64,000 bases of DNA from Miscanthus floridulus (lineage: Eukaryota; Streptophyta; Magnoliopsida; Poales; Poaceae), in assembly GCF_019320115.1 (NCBI RefSeq), contig NC_089584.1, forward strand, positions 75,144,791 through 75,208,790. The letters run 5' to 3'. The position numbers and the translations under genes were made by a program. Shown here one piece after another: positions 23,215 through 35,300 of the stretch. Every line of letters starts with the position of its first letter. The first letter of the stretch is position 1. The notes under the pieces were generated by a model, which was not told the DNA's origin, did no database searches, and worked only from the letters and a program-made list of their open reading frames with translations.

Positions 23215-23491
23215 TATTTTATCACCGTCGGTTCTTGGCTCGAACCAACAGTGATAGCACCAAATCACTATCGGCACTTGGTTAGAACCCGGCAGTGATA
23301 AGTGGCCGCCAACTCAATTGCGGTGCAAGCCACAAACCGCTAGTGATGTGATCCTTCATTGCCGGTTTTAGCCTAGCCCCAATTATTTTCTCATTTTTAT
23401 GCTCGGAACCAGCAGTGAAGATACATCACTGCCGATTCTCACAAATCCGACAGTGATGAGACCGGTAGTGATGTCCAAATCTATAGTAGTG
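23215..23491 (-). mobile_element. CACTA terminus with subterminal repeats (element B 5' end)
   Basis: Read on minus the end is CACTACTATAGATTTGGACA followed by TCACTACCGGTCTCATCACT and GTCGGATTTG. Six to eight half-palindromes (ATCACTGCCGATTC, CCGGCAGTGATAAG, AACCAACAGTGATAGC) fill 23215-23475. The last element base is 23491; the next three bases are ATA. The opposite terminus was not found, so no TSD can be confirmed. Confidence 0.7.
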
Positions 23492-23559
23492 ATATATAAC
23501 GTATTTTTAATTGAATGCGTGAATTAAAAATGGATTGTTTGAATTTACATTCAGATATA

Positions 23560-24640
23560 CTAGTATATATTTTAATAGGACAAAATACTTGCGCACTGTC
23601 ACGGGAGAGAAAAGGAAAGGTGGGTCCGTGTGAAAAAAAGGTAGGTAGCGGCAAGGAAACTAATAATTTCGAGGTCACCCCTCGCTGCTCCTCCGGCTCC
23701 ACTGCATCGCCCCACTGCTTCCTACTGTTGTTTCTGCTCTATGGGCTACTTCATTTGACGACACAGGCACCGCCGCCACCACGCGCGTGGCGACCACTCC
23801 CTCGGCCGCTAGCTAGCCATTGAGGCCGCCGTACAAGAAGAAGCATCGAGCCTGACACGGAAGCCCTCTGGCCTCGCCTCCTGCTACAACTGCGGCGTCC
23901 CGATGCAGACGGTGAAGAAGGTTGTACCGAGATACGATGCATGCTACAAGCGTCTATATTTCAAATGTTTCAAATATTTTAGAGTTATGTTGCAAGTGTT
24001 TCATAAGGATGTTGTTGCAAAAGTAGATCAGGATGTTGTACATGTTGTAATGGGCTATACACGTATTCTTCAAGTTTATGTTCCAAATGTTTCATCTGTT
24101 TTAGACATATGTTGCAAGTGTTTCATTTGGATGTTGCAAAACTAGATCGGGATGTTGCATATATATACAAATGTTTCAGGTGTTTTCATACGTATGTTGC
24201 AAATGTTTCATCTTGATATTTGCATATGTTTGCAATGGCTACACATGTGTTTTCAAGTTTTTTCTGGTGTTTTGCAAATATTTCAGACGTATGTTGCAAG
24301 TGTTTCATCTCGATGTTTGCATATGTTTGCAATGGCTACACATGTGTTTTCAAGTTTTTTCTGGTGTTTTGCAAATATCCCAGACATATGTTGCAAGTGT
24401 TTCAGCGGTTTTGGACGTATCTCGTAAGTGTTTCATCTGGATGTTGCAAAAATAGATCGGGTGTTGCAGATGTTACAATGCGCGTGAGAAGCCGGCGTCG
24501 TCCGGGCGACGCGGCCCACATGGGCGTGCGAAATACAGGCTCGGGTGGTGGCGTGCTGGCCCAAGCGCAGAAACCACAGTGCAGCGCGGCCGTTAATTCG
24601 AACGTGCCGGCACTAGCAATGCCGAAAGCATATTGTACAC
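23560..24640. repeat. GTTGCAAGTGTTTCA-rich repeat tract with GC-rich head
   Basis: 23940-24460 is made of irregular repeats of ATGTTGCAAGTGTTTCATCT with a 97-bp tandem duplication (TGCATATGTTTGCAATGG starts at 24221 and 24318). Apparently long plus frames here are repeat artefacts (24152-24657). 23660-23910 is GC-rich and could be a captured exon, but nothing supports a protein. The arrangement resembles a common grass Mutator-like element. No terminal repeats or TSD were found. Confidence 0.4.
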
Positions 24641-24962
24641 TTTTCCCCGTAAGGTAAGGAGTTAAGGTGAACTAATTTGCATATACATGCAAAAACAATA
24701 CTATGTCATATATATAACTAAGAATTTTATTTTTTTTTAAATAAAATATTCTAAACTTATCAGCAGGATACATTATCATCATATCCATGCATAAATTGTA
24801 TCTCAAACAAGTAGACAACAAACTGATCAGAAATACCCCTAACTGAACTGATACATGAACGCAGTCAGGAAGGAGGACCCGGAACAACTGGCATTACATC
24901 ATGCTATGAGCTTGTCTGTCTTTTAGACCAGACACAAAACTAGCTATATATATTACTACCGA

Positions 24963-25156
24963 TCAGTGAGCGAAATAGGTGACGAAGAGCGCAGCGAACA
25001 TGAGCAGGTAAGCGACAGCTTGATCTATGGCCTTTCCGTCCTTCACCTGAGGCGTCACCACCGCGGTCGCTGGCTTCTCCTGTGTTGCCATGGAGGCATG
25101 AGCCCCGAGAAGAAGAAGGCCGTGAACAGCAGCACGTACGCCTTAACGGATGCCAC
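24963..25156 (-). pseudogene. Arabinogalactan peptide pseudogene (duplicate of 42787-42984)
   Basis: The minus strand matches the intact AGP gene at 42787-42984 along its whole length, including the C-terminal AIDQAVAYLLMFAALFVTYF membrane/GPI region and the TGA at 24963-24965. Two lesions silence it. The start codon is GTG at 25154-25156 where the intact copy has ATG. A 4-base deletion in the signal-peptide region, near 25083, shifts the frame. Flanking sequence also matches the intact locus: the TTTGATCAGGACT and GCTCGGCAGGATTGACT stretches recur at about 25380-25450 and 43156-43236. The duplication therefore covered the gene and about 0.5 kb upstream. A relic TATTTATA lies at 25323-25330. 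Confidence 0.75.
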
Positions 25157-25896
25157 CTTCTGTCGCTGTGCTAGCTAGAGTTTCTGAAGCTGCCTGAATG
25201 ATGTGTATCGCAGCTTCTAAACTCTTATCCTTGAATAACTACTACTAGTAGTGAAGAATGTGGGCTCCTATAGGCTACCTCTCTGATGCTTGTGGCGATG
25301 CAGAGGAATTGGTGGCTATACGTATTTATAGTGGCAGAAGGGCAGGAAAAATGTGTCGATCGAGCTGCATGCCCTGTTTGATCAGGACTCCTAAGGAGAA
25401 TTTGAGCTTATGAGTCGGTCAATTCGTCTGTCTTGCTCGGCAGGATTGACTTGACACTCGAAACAACTCGTCTCGTCGTATGTGCTGAGGTTTTTGGCAT
25501 GTGCAACCATCTCATTTGCCAGGCCAATGTCTATCTCAGCCATTCGTTTTACCCCCTCCTTGGCTCCTTTTCGCAAGATCTGCGTCAGTTCAGTTCAAAC
25601 CATGTAATGCCTCTTTGGATGCCAAGTCGTCAATGGAATCGTCCCTTACCTTGTAGGGGTACCTAGCAGAAACCTTCAGGGAGTGGCAGCGCTAGAAAAA
25701 TGCATGACAACATTGACCGGCCCCTGCAGGCCATGCGATCTGGTTCATAGGTGATGTGTTAATATATTTGTAGGTAATATATATGGATACCATATACTAG
25801 GGGATTCGATGGTTAATTACTGTAGCCTTGTCATGTGTTACAATACTTTAGCAGGAAGGAAGATGAGCTGTTTGAGGTTTCCAAAACCATTTAGCT
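25157..25896. other. Upstream region of the AGP pseudogene
   Basis: No independent gene is visible. Short blocks up to about 25740 match the region upstream of the intact AGP gene (43000-43470). 25750-25896 is AT-rich and ends at the insertion site of CACTA element E. Confidence 0.45.
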
Positions 25897-26731
25897 CACT
25901 ACAAAAAATCTAGGTTTGTATGACAAACTAAAAATGTCATGGTAAATACAGGATTTGCCATAAAAAGAATTTTATGACGAAAAAGCAGCGCCATACCGGT
26001 CGTCATATAACGACCGTCACAAAAAGTACCTTGTGAAGATAATATGGAAAACCGTCACAAAATGTGCTGACCTTTTGTGACAGTTTTGTTGTGTTGTCAT
26101 ATATTATTGTCATTTAATGACGACCGTAACTATCACATATTGGTTGGTCAACTCGTCACCTAATACATGAACCGTCACAAATGGTACGTTTGGAGCCCTG
26201 ATTTAGACTAGTTATTGTGACGACACGGTAACGTCATATATAAGTGTGCAGATTTTGTGACATTTTGATTGTCTTGTTATGTATAGTAGTTAGAGACATC
26301 TTCAGACAACTGTAGGACATCATAAATTTTCCTTTCATTCGATGACGAACGTGGCAGCCATATGTGCTAATTCAATGACGAAGTCACACAGATCTTTAAT
26401 CACAGCTCATAAAAGCATACACATATCAGCCAAGCCATCATCCACAACATTCTCATCACAGCTCATAAATCATACACAATACAGCCAAGCCATCATAGAC
26501 ATACATTCCAGAGCATAAGATAGTGCTTGCAGGTTCAACCATCACATAGTTCAAGGTTCCACGACACAGGTTCAAACGGTACCACCACACAGGTTCAAAC
26601 ATACAAACAGATTGCACATAGGTTCTAACAACACAGTGCACAAAGCTGCAACAGAGAAAGTTTAGTGTTCTAGCAAGGTAGCAAAAGCTTAGGCAAAGGC
26701 ATCATCAAAGGAAACTGCATTCAGACCTACC

Positions 26732-29653
26732 TCAATCTTTCTGAAGTTTCAGCACAGCTCGTACCAGTGCATTAGTCTCTTCAAACTTGCTATGCATCCC
26801 CTTCACTTCTTCTTGGGTCTGGCGTAGCAAATTTTGATTTTCTTCAAGTGCTGCTTGGTTGGCTTCAAGTGAGGCCTGCTGAGCAAGAAGCTGTGCTTCC
26901 AACTGTTCCTGCTTCCTAGCAGCATTCTCTCTTTCTGCTTGGAGTGTTGCCTCAAACTGAGCTTGCAGGCATGCTTCTGCAGCTGTCGATGTAGACCGAG
27001 CAGTCTTCGACACTTGAGCGACACCAATGTTTGGAAGGAAGGTGGATGAATGGCTGATCTAGCTTAGACTGTCAGCAACAATCTTAGAGGGAGACTTTTG
27101 TGCTTCTCCTTCTTCTAGTTCTCTTTCCTTCTCTGCAACCATATGTTCCTACATAGAATGAATCCACTTAACAAGGCCATACAACAGTGTTCAACCAGGC
27201 ATTTACTCGAGTATAGTACATGTATCCAATAAATATGTAACTTACATATATCTCATTTGCAAGAGGAGTATGACCATTTTGCGGACTATTCATACATTCC
27301 TCAAAGAAATCAACATGATCTGGATCCATGTTGTTGTACTTTGGCCTCTACAGCATGTAAAAAAATTGGATTACAATGATATCCGTGAAGGTAAAGAGAG
27401 GGCTAGACAAACATGGGATATAAGATTAGCCATAAATTATTTTTACGTGTCAACAGCAAGATACCAAAATATGTATGCACTACGGATCATACAAGTATCG
27501 GCCTCCAGATTTTTTTATGCCAACAACAAATGCAATTACTGGCATAGTCAACTAATTACTACTATGCTTTGACAATCAACATTCACATGTATTTGATTCC
27601 CAGTTTGCCATCGACATAAAAAAATTGTGCATCAATGCAACCTAGATAGATCAAGAAAAACAACACAGAAACATGCATCAATGCAACCTGGACAGATCCA
27701 ATCCAAGCAAACATTAGGCAATCAGGTTTGTCTCCATAACATTTCACATTTCAGTGCAAGAACTAATTAATGGCACACAGTTCCTTATAATTGGAATACA
27801 TATAAAGCAATAGTATCTGTACCAGGCTGTATCGATGGGAAATATAGGACCTAGATCTAGTCCTTTGGTGAAGCTGCACTTGGCCTCGGTTTACTTTATT
27901 CTTAGCACATTTATCCTACACCACAAATGCAATACAGAGGTTTCATTCACATGCACAGTTTGCATTGCATATTAACAAAAGAAGATAATGCAGGCATGGA
28001 CCTGATTCTTTGGGTCACACCAGTACTCAACCAGCTGGATCCATTCCTCTTTCTTCAGTTTAGGTGGAGGTTCTTTGGCCAACAACTGTTCTATTGTCAG
28101 TGAGTCATCGAAGTACTTCCTTTTAAGGTGATACCTCTGCTACCTTACTCCCCTCTTAATGATATCAGTGCATGCAGCTTTGCTTGGTCCCTCATTCCTA
28201 ACATCCACATCCATCCTTGACTAAAGCCACACAAATGAATTATTAGACAAAATTTTCACATGGGAGTATTGTAATGCTTGAAAATATTTGGAAGAATGAA
28301 ATAGCTGTCTCACCGCCACTTTCCTAAGTACTTTTGATACTTCTGCCTGCCCCTGCTCATTATCATAATCTTTCCAAGATGTGTAGATAGGTAGGTTGTC
28401 TCTAAGGGCAACACCACATTCTGATGCTAGCTTCACGGCTTGAAGTGGGACCTCAGGTCTTTTCTTCCCTTCAGCCACCTTGATAGCCAGCTTCTTTCCT
28501 CTATTAATCATCTTCTTTAAGCCATGACCCATGGTTTTCTTACGGACATTCTTTTGGGGCGCTGCATTGGCAAATAATAATAGAAATGTTTTATTATAGC
28601 AGTAGCAATTGTAGATATTGAATGGAGAAACTAATGCTTGGAAACACATATTGTTTACCTGGAACTGAGTCATGGACTGGTTCTCCTTCAGTTGTATGAC
28701 CCTCTGAATTAGCAGCATCAAATTGCTCAGCCGACTCATTGATGTCGTTGCTTTGCCTAGAGCTTTGTCCACCTAGCGAGTTGTCCGCAGGAACTGTTTG
28801 GTTAACACTATTTGTGGTAGTAGGTTGTTGAGATAGGTTAGCAGTGGGTCTGGTAGGACTAGACACCCTGTTTGCACCAAGTGAAGACATGGCTGCACTA
28901 CTCCTGGTGAATCTAGGAGGACTAGGCATTGTGTTTGGACTAGGTGAAGACATGGCTGCACTGGTCCTGGTGAATCTAGGAGAACTAGGCACTGTGTTTA
29001 TAGTTTCTGTGGTCTGGCTGGTGCTTGTAGTGAGATGGCCTTGCAAATGGCTGCTACTGGAAATGGCATTTGTATTAGGGTTGGCTTTCAAATTGTTCCT
29101 AGTAGGCAAGTTATGTCTTGACCTAGGTGGCGGATGGCCTCTAGTGGTCCTAGTGTTTGCACCAGGCGAAGACATGGCTGCACTAGCCCTGGTGAATCTG
29201 GTTGGCGTGCGCGGTGGTTGTTGGTTGGTAGCTACCTTTTGCTTCATCTATTGAGGGCGAGTTTTAGGAACCATCGTCTTACCTGGCAAGAGAAACATGC
29301 ATCTTATAAATTAAGAAGATGGCAATAGATTAAATAACTATAATGAAGTATATGTTTCAAATAGACAGATATGTAAACTTGTAAATTGGCCTAGTAATCC
29401 ATCTCACCTCAGTATTGACCTCAGTATTGAGGTCATCATCACTGTTAGATTGGTTATCAATGTCAAAGGATGGATCATATTCAATGTTAGATTCTGGTTT
29501 ATTAGACACTAGTCTCTTCCCTTTGCCCTCTTTCCCTTTTGAAATAACATCCCTAATAGTCTGTGCTAACACTGGAATACCCAAAGACTTAAAAACATCA
29601 TGAACCTTCTTAACATTCTCGTCCCTCTCCTGCTCATACTTTGTTTTTGGCAT
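26732..29653 (-). pseudogene. CACTA element E ORF1 (Transposase_24 type)
   Basis: The gene starts MPKTKYEQERDENVKKVHDV at 29653. Exon blocks: an acidic N-terminus (29409-29653); a Pro/Ser/Thr-rich region with three to four copies of an SSPRFTRTSAAMSSPSPN type repeat (28650-29270); a KKTMGHGLKKMINRGKKLAI block with LPIYTSWKDYD (28310-28566); KLKKEEWIQLVEYWCD (28005-28220); the signature KNKVNRGQVQLHQRTRSRSY (about 27830-27920); a short exon near 27250-27350; and a C-terminal Q/E-rich coiled coil ending KLQKD with TGA at 26732-26734. In-frame TAG codons occur near 29250, near 28145 (where element A has TGG) and in the DSLS-xISHSS segment (also TAG in A). The Transposase_24 identity rests on the remembered family signature. 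Confidence 0.7.
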
Positions 29654-30233
29654 TTCTTCTAATACTTATTACGATGAAAAGCAGAAAGAGTAGAAACTGG
29701 ATTCAGTGTCTGTAAAGAAGTTGAAGAAAGAACTAACAGATCAGTATAGAAACTATAAACGAAATAAAGGAGCAGTAGTCAGTCAAAAAGCACTTTCAAA
29801 TGATGAACTTCATAATGCAACTTATTCTACTAAATGCTAGAAGCAAACCAACATGCTAGAGACAAAGCTAACATCCGTACTCTTCTACAACAAGAAGAAG
29901 AGGCAATACATAAGTATTATTCATAAAGGCAATATCTATATACACCACACCTGAAAAGAAAATACTAAACAATACAATACTTATGCTCACTACACTCTTG
30001 ATCAAGAAGTACCAGCTCCTCATAAGTAAGACAACAAAACATTTCAATGCATTCATTTTGTTTCAATAGATTCATATGGAACATACTATTTACGAATTGC
30101 TAATTGTCATATCTACAAGGCAAAATCAAAAACTAGAAAGAAAAGAACTGTAATCTCGGCAAAATTCATCATGTTCTAATCTATGCATTCAAAGTCATTA
30201 ACCTAATGTTTAGCTAAAAACAAAAATCTCAGC

Positions 30234-30977
30234 TCACTGTAACAACCAGACATCGTAGCTAACAAGTGAAGGAAGCAAATCACCTACTACGAGGAGCACA
30301 CAAAAGTGGTGGCGACAGTGTGACGAGGCTAGGGCTGGGAAGATGATGGCTAGAGGAGGAGGCGACGCTCTGCGCAGAGCCACGGAGATCAATCGGCGGA
30401 GGGAGTCAGGGATGCCGGTGGAGGGATGGGCCGCTCTAGCCTCCGATGTTGGTGTGGCGGTGGGATGGGTGGATCCAGGCACCAGCGTTGGTGTGGCGGT
30501 GGGATCAGCGGCTCCGGCCTCTGGTGTTGGTGTGGTGGTGGGATGGGCGGCTCCGGGCACCGGCAGAGGTGTGGTGGCGGGATGGGCGGCTTCGAGCACC
30601 AGCGTTGGTGTGGCGGTGAGATGGGCGGCTCCAGCCACCGATGGAGGTGTGGCAGCGGGATGGGTGGCTCTAGGCACCGGTAGAGGTGTGGCAGCGGGAT
30701 GGGCAACTCTAGGCATCGACGGAGGTGTGGTGGCCGGAAGGGTGGCTCCGGGCACCAGCGGAGGTGTGGCAGTGGGATGGGCGGATCTGGCCATTGGCGG
30801 AGGTGTGGCGGCGTCATCGGTGAGTGCCAGCGCTAGGTTGAGGGTAGGAAGGAGGAGGCCATGGTCTATGGGGAGTGGAGATTTTTCCCTTTTGTCTGAC
30901 CGGCCAAGAGGATAAGGCACGCTGCGGCTGCGAGGGGAATTTTGACCTTCTTGAGCGAGAGGCGTGGTGGGTCCCAT
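30234..30977. repeat. 39-bp GC-rich minisatellite, about 10 copies (element E centre)
   Basis: The core lies at 30405-30810, built on GGTGTGGCGGTGGGATGGGC plus GGCTCCGGGCACCGGC-type variants. Every copy is 39 bp, so conceptual frames show 13-residue repeats (GVAVGWAAPGTSV type on plus; HPTATPPLVPGA type on minus). The long open frames on both strands are consequences of the repeat. It may act as a GC-rich bidirectional promoter or leader between the divergent genes; that role is inference. Confidence 0.7.
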
Positions 30978-31139
30978 GTGTCGGTGAGCGAATCAGCGTA
31001 GGAGAGCTGCGAGGTGTAGCGGCCAAATTTTGGTCTGACACGGTTGGTCCGCTATGTCAGTGACCGTATTAGTAGTATTAGGAATTCAAATAGATTTTTG
31101 GGGAAATAAATGAGTTCAAATGTAAAAAATGTCAGAAAC

Positions 31140-31440
31140 AAAGTTGTATAATGCATCAAGATTTACCGCTTTGATTTTGGTCATTTTTTCATATGACTTT
31201 GTTTCGACAGTTTGAATTTTGAATTTTAAAATATTAGAACTTCGAACAAAATTTTGGGGTACTAAGTAATTTCAAATGAAAAAGTCATGAACATAAAAGT
31301 TGCACAACTCATCAATATCTACATCTTTTATTTTGGTCATTTGTTTATCCTACAAAGTGATAGTAAGATAGTTCACAAATTTTACATATCTCATACACTA
31401 TAAGAGAGATACATAAAATTTGTGAATAAGGTTACTATAA
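31140..31440. repeat. Conserved central non-coding block and hairpin of element E
   Basis: TTGGTCATTTTTTCATATGA and AAAAAGTCATGAACATAAAA match the 156-bp repeats of element A. At about 31367-31440, TTCACAAATTTTACATATCT ... CTATAAGAGAGATACATAAA ... ATTTGTGAATAAGG forms a hairpin corresponding to the A hairpin at 16245-16340. Confidence 0.6.
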
Positions 31441-31859
31441 CTTTGTCGGATGAACAAATGACCAAAATAAAAGTTGTAGGTCTTGATGAGTTCTACAACT
31501 TTTATTTTATTGACTTTTTTAGCTAAAATCATTTAAAGTTTCAAAATCTAGTTTAAAGTTGTCATTTTTTTAAATTCAAATTTTGAATTGTTGAAACTTT
31601 GTCACATGAAAATATGACCAAAATCAACGCAATAAATTGATAGATCGTGATTTTAGAAAATTTTAGGAAAAAAAAGCATCACATTTTGAGTAAGTATGTG
31701 GGAGAAATACTAGTTACAACTTTTTGCCATAGATTAAAAAGAGAAATGATGTTTGCATAATGAATTCATTACAAGAGAGGCTAATTAGCATGCAGGGCCC
31801 ACATGTCATTCAAACATTGGACCCACATGGTAGTCAAGGCTTGAGATTACTAGGGGTAC

Positions 31860-32359
31860 TTAGCAGGATGTGGCTAAGAAGCAGAGCTGCAGAGGGCAGA
31901 GGTCGGCCATGCGAGCTCTGGACAGCCACATCTCGGCCACTCTTGTCGCCAGCCACCAACCTGCCATCTCATCGGTGACCCCACCTACAGCCTCGCTGGC
32001 CCCCCTACCAGCAGCCTCACCGACAAAGCCACCTATAGCCCCACTGTCCACCCAACCTGGTAGCCTATCGTCGGTGACCCTAGTTGCTCCCTCGCCGATC
32101 ACCCCTGCCGAAGCCTCACCGGCCACCCTAGCTGCTGCCTTGCTAGCCCTTCACTTGCTGCCTCACCTCCCCTCCCCCCCACCAGCAGCCTCGTTGGCCA
32201 CCCCAGCTGACAGTTGTTGCCTTGTCGGCCATTGTACAAGGTGAGCTGACTCAACCATAGCTCTTCCCCTTTAGATTTGTTATTGCAGTGCATGTAGTTG
32301 AATTGAAGAATAGAAGCTCGATTTGTAACATTTTGGCACCTAAATTTATCTAGGTCAAG
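31860..32359 (+). other. GC-rich leader exon and intron upstream of TNP2 in element E
   Basis: The Pro/Ser/Ala-rich plus frame (31870-32244) ends at TTGTACAAG|GTGAGC, a good splice donor, about 110 bp before the TNP2 ATG. Element A has the same layout with different encoded sequence, so it is more likely a 5' leader than protein. Confidence 0.4.
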
Positions 32360-35300
32360 ATGGATAGAAGCTGGATTTATAACAGTGCACCATTTAGTGA
32401 TCCCTATATGTCTCGTGTTGAACAATTCATGCAACATGTCAGAAGTAGATTTAGTGCAGATGAGGAAATCAAGTGCCCATGCAGTCGATTCCTGAACCAA
32501 ATAGAAAAAAGTCAAGATGAGGTAGAGGAGGATATCCACACCAATCGTATTTCTAGGTGCTATACAAGGTGGATTCACCATGGAGAGGGAGATAATGATT
32601 TTGAACAAGATGATGGCACACTCACTATTGGTACTGAAGATATATCATGGACGGAAATGACCAGGCTCCACTTGATGATGAAGGACAAGCTGAAGATGTC
32701 ATAGAAGATAGTGCATGGGGAGTTCAGGGGTTGATTCAAGATTTGTACACCGCAGCAAGCCATGGCTTCGATGGTAACTTATATCGAGAAATCTTGGAAG
32801 AGGCAAAGCGTGAACTTTATCCAGGTTGCACCGAGGAGTCCAGGTTGACTTTGATTATTAATTTGTTGCATATAAAAGTGTATAATCGGATGACAAACTC
32901 TGGGTTCAATGCATTCCTTGAGTTGCTTTCAACATCGTTGAAGAATGTTCCTAGCCTCCCTAAGTCCTATAACGAAACTAAAGCTCTACTTCGAAAACTT
33001 GGTTTTGGTTATGTTGCTATTCATGTGTGCAAATATGATTGTGCCTTATTCTGGAAGGACCATGAAAATGATGATCATTGCCTAGTTTGTGGTGAATCAA
33101 GATGGAAAGTGAATAAGGAGGGTAAAAAGAAAGTTCCTCACAAGGTCCTGCGTTACTTTCCAATAATTCCACACCTTCAAAGGCTTTTTATCTCAAAGCA
33201 GCGGGCATAGTATGCAAGATGGCACAAGGATAAGAGGGTACTAGTTGAAAATGAAATGAGACATCCTGCTGATGGAGAATCTTGGAAAGAATTTGATGAT
33301 ACTTTCAAGTCTTTTGCAGATGATCCCCGCAGTTTGAGGTTAGCCATTGCTACTGATGGATTTAACCCATTTGGTCAGATGACCAATTCATATAGCATCT
33401 GGCCAGTGATAGTGGTTCCATATAATTTTACACCATGGATGTGTATGGACCAATCCAATTATATGCTTGCTTTAATTATTCTAGGCAAAAAATCACCAGG
33501 CAAAGATTTCCATGTGTTCATGCAGCCTTTGATAGCAGACATGCTTACCCTTTGGGAGGGTGTCTCTACTTATGATGCATATGAAGACAAAGATTTCAGT
33601 CTACGTGCAGCGATTCTGTGGGGGAATCAATGACTACCCTGCATTAGGCACCATGTTAGGCGGAACCACTAGGGTTACTTTGCATGTGTGCACTATGATG
33701 AGAATCCATGCTCCGAATGTCTGAGAAACAAAATTGGGTTCATAGGCCATAGACATTTCCTCCCAAACGACCATCCCTAGAGGAAAAATAGATCTTTCAA
33801 TGGCCACCATGAAAATAGAGAGCAGCCAAGGAAATTTAGTGCAGGTGAGGTTATGGCAAGGTTGGATGAAGTTTCCTATGCTCCAGGCAAGAATCCTGAT
33901 AAGCAAAAAACAAGAAAACGACGCCGTAATGGAGAACCATAATGGCATCTCAAGGTTAGCTTGTATGATTTGCCATACTGGTCAAAATTGAAGCTACAGT
34001 ACAACCTAGATGTTATGCACATAGAGAAAAAATATGTGAAAACATTTTGTCAACACTACTTAATACTCCAAAGAAGACAATGGACACAGTCGCTGCTAGA
34101 CTAGATTTGGAAGAAGCTGGTAATTCATCCACAAAGCCCAAAGCTTGTTACGTTCTAATGCCAGAAGCAAAGAAGAAGTTCTTGCTATTTGTTAGCAATG
34201 TTAAATTTCCAGATGGCTATGCCTTTAATATATCAAGATGTGTCAATATGGAGGGAGGAACAATGCATGGGCTGAAAACACATGACTGTCATATACTGCT
34301 ACAGCGTATTTTACCAGCTGGTCTTCGCGGTTTGGTGCGCAAAGATGTATATGAAGTAATTGCTGAATTGGGTAGGTTTTTTAGACAACTTTGCTCGAAA
34401 ACTCTAAAGGTTGGTGCACTACATCAGATGCAAAAAGATATTGTAATTATCCTTTACAAACTAGAGAAAATGTATCCTCCTACATTCTTTGATGTTATGG
34501 TTCACCTAGCAGTACACTTACCTAACGAGGCACTCCTTAGGGGACCGGTTCAGTATGGATGGATGTATCCCATTGAGAGAAGATTGGGCACCTTTAAGCA
34601 TTTCATCCATAATAAAGCAAGACATGAAGGATCTATTGTAGAGGCATACACTGCCTATGAGTGTATGACCAATGCTCAACATATTTCAGTGAAATTATTA
34701 CTAAGTTCACTAGGCCTGAAAGAAACTTAGAGGGAGCACAGAACATCTCACCCAATGATTTCTCTATTTTTGGTCACGGTATTAACCTGTTGGGTGCTTC
34801 AAAACTTCATTACCAAGATAATGACTATGACTCTATGGTTTGGTTTGTTCTAAATAATTGCGAAGAGGTTGATGAATACAAAGAGTGAGTAAATGCTGTC
34901 ATTTCATTTCTATCGCCTTTATTCAATATTAGTGTCATAATAAACTATTTAACTTCTTCCTTTGTAGCATGTATAGGGCAGAATTGGAACAACAACAGGT
35001 CAACAATATTGAAAAAATGATGTCAACACAATTCACTACATGGTTCGAGAAACATGTGCGTGCAACTTTTACAACCTGGTTGAATCATTTATGATACAAT
35101 AAATTTTCCAACTCACCAATTCTCTGTGTTTTCCTATAGATTACCAGATTGAAATACGAAGGCACAACAAATGTTGATGAAGACCTGTACTCACTCGCAT
35201 GTCGGCCGGATAGGCGTGTGCGATCATACACAGCCTATATAATCAATGGGGTACGGTACCACACTATGGGTCGTGAGGCACATAGGAAAACACAAAACTC

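Noticed and set aside
3200..23491. One giant CACTA element with TNP2 at 19126-22440 and ORF1 at 3200-5230
   Set aside because: A second CACTA terminus in the same orientation lies between them at 7117, and no left end was found. At least two elements are more likely.
24152..24657. Cys/Phe-rich protein from overlapping plus frames
   Set aside because: The frames are made of ATGTTGCAAGTGTTTCA repeats and shift with each copy. This is repeat translation, not a gene.
24966..25178. Plus-strand ORF at 24966-25178 (and 42914-43099)
   Set aside because: These are antisense shadows of the AGP pseudogene and the AGP gene.
30234..30977. Pro/Thr-rich or Gly/Val-rich protein genes on either strand
   Set aside because: All frames are open on both strands because of a 39-bp stop-free repeat. 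There is no conserved translation in element A.
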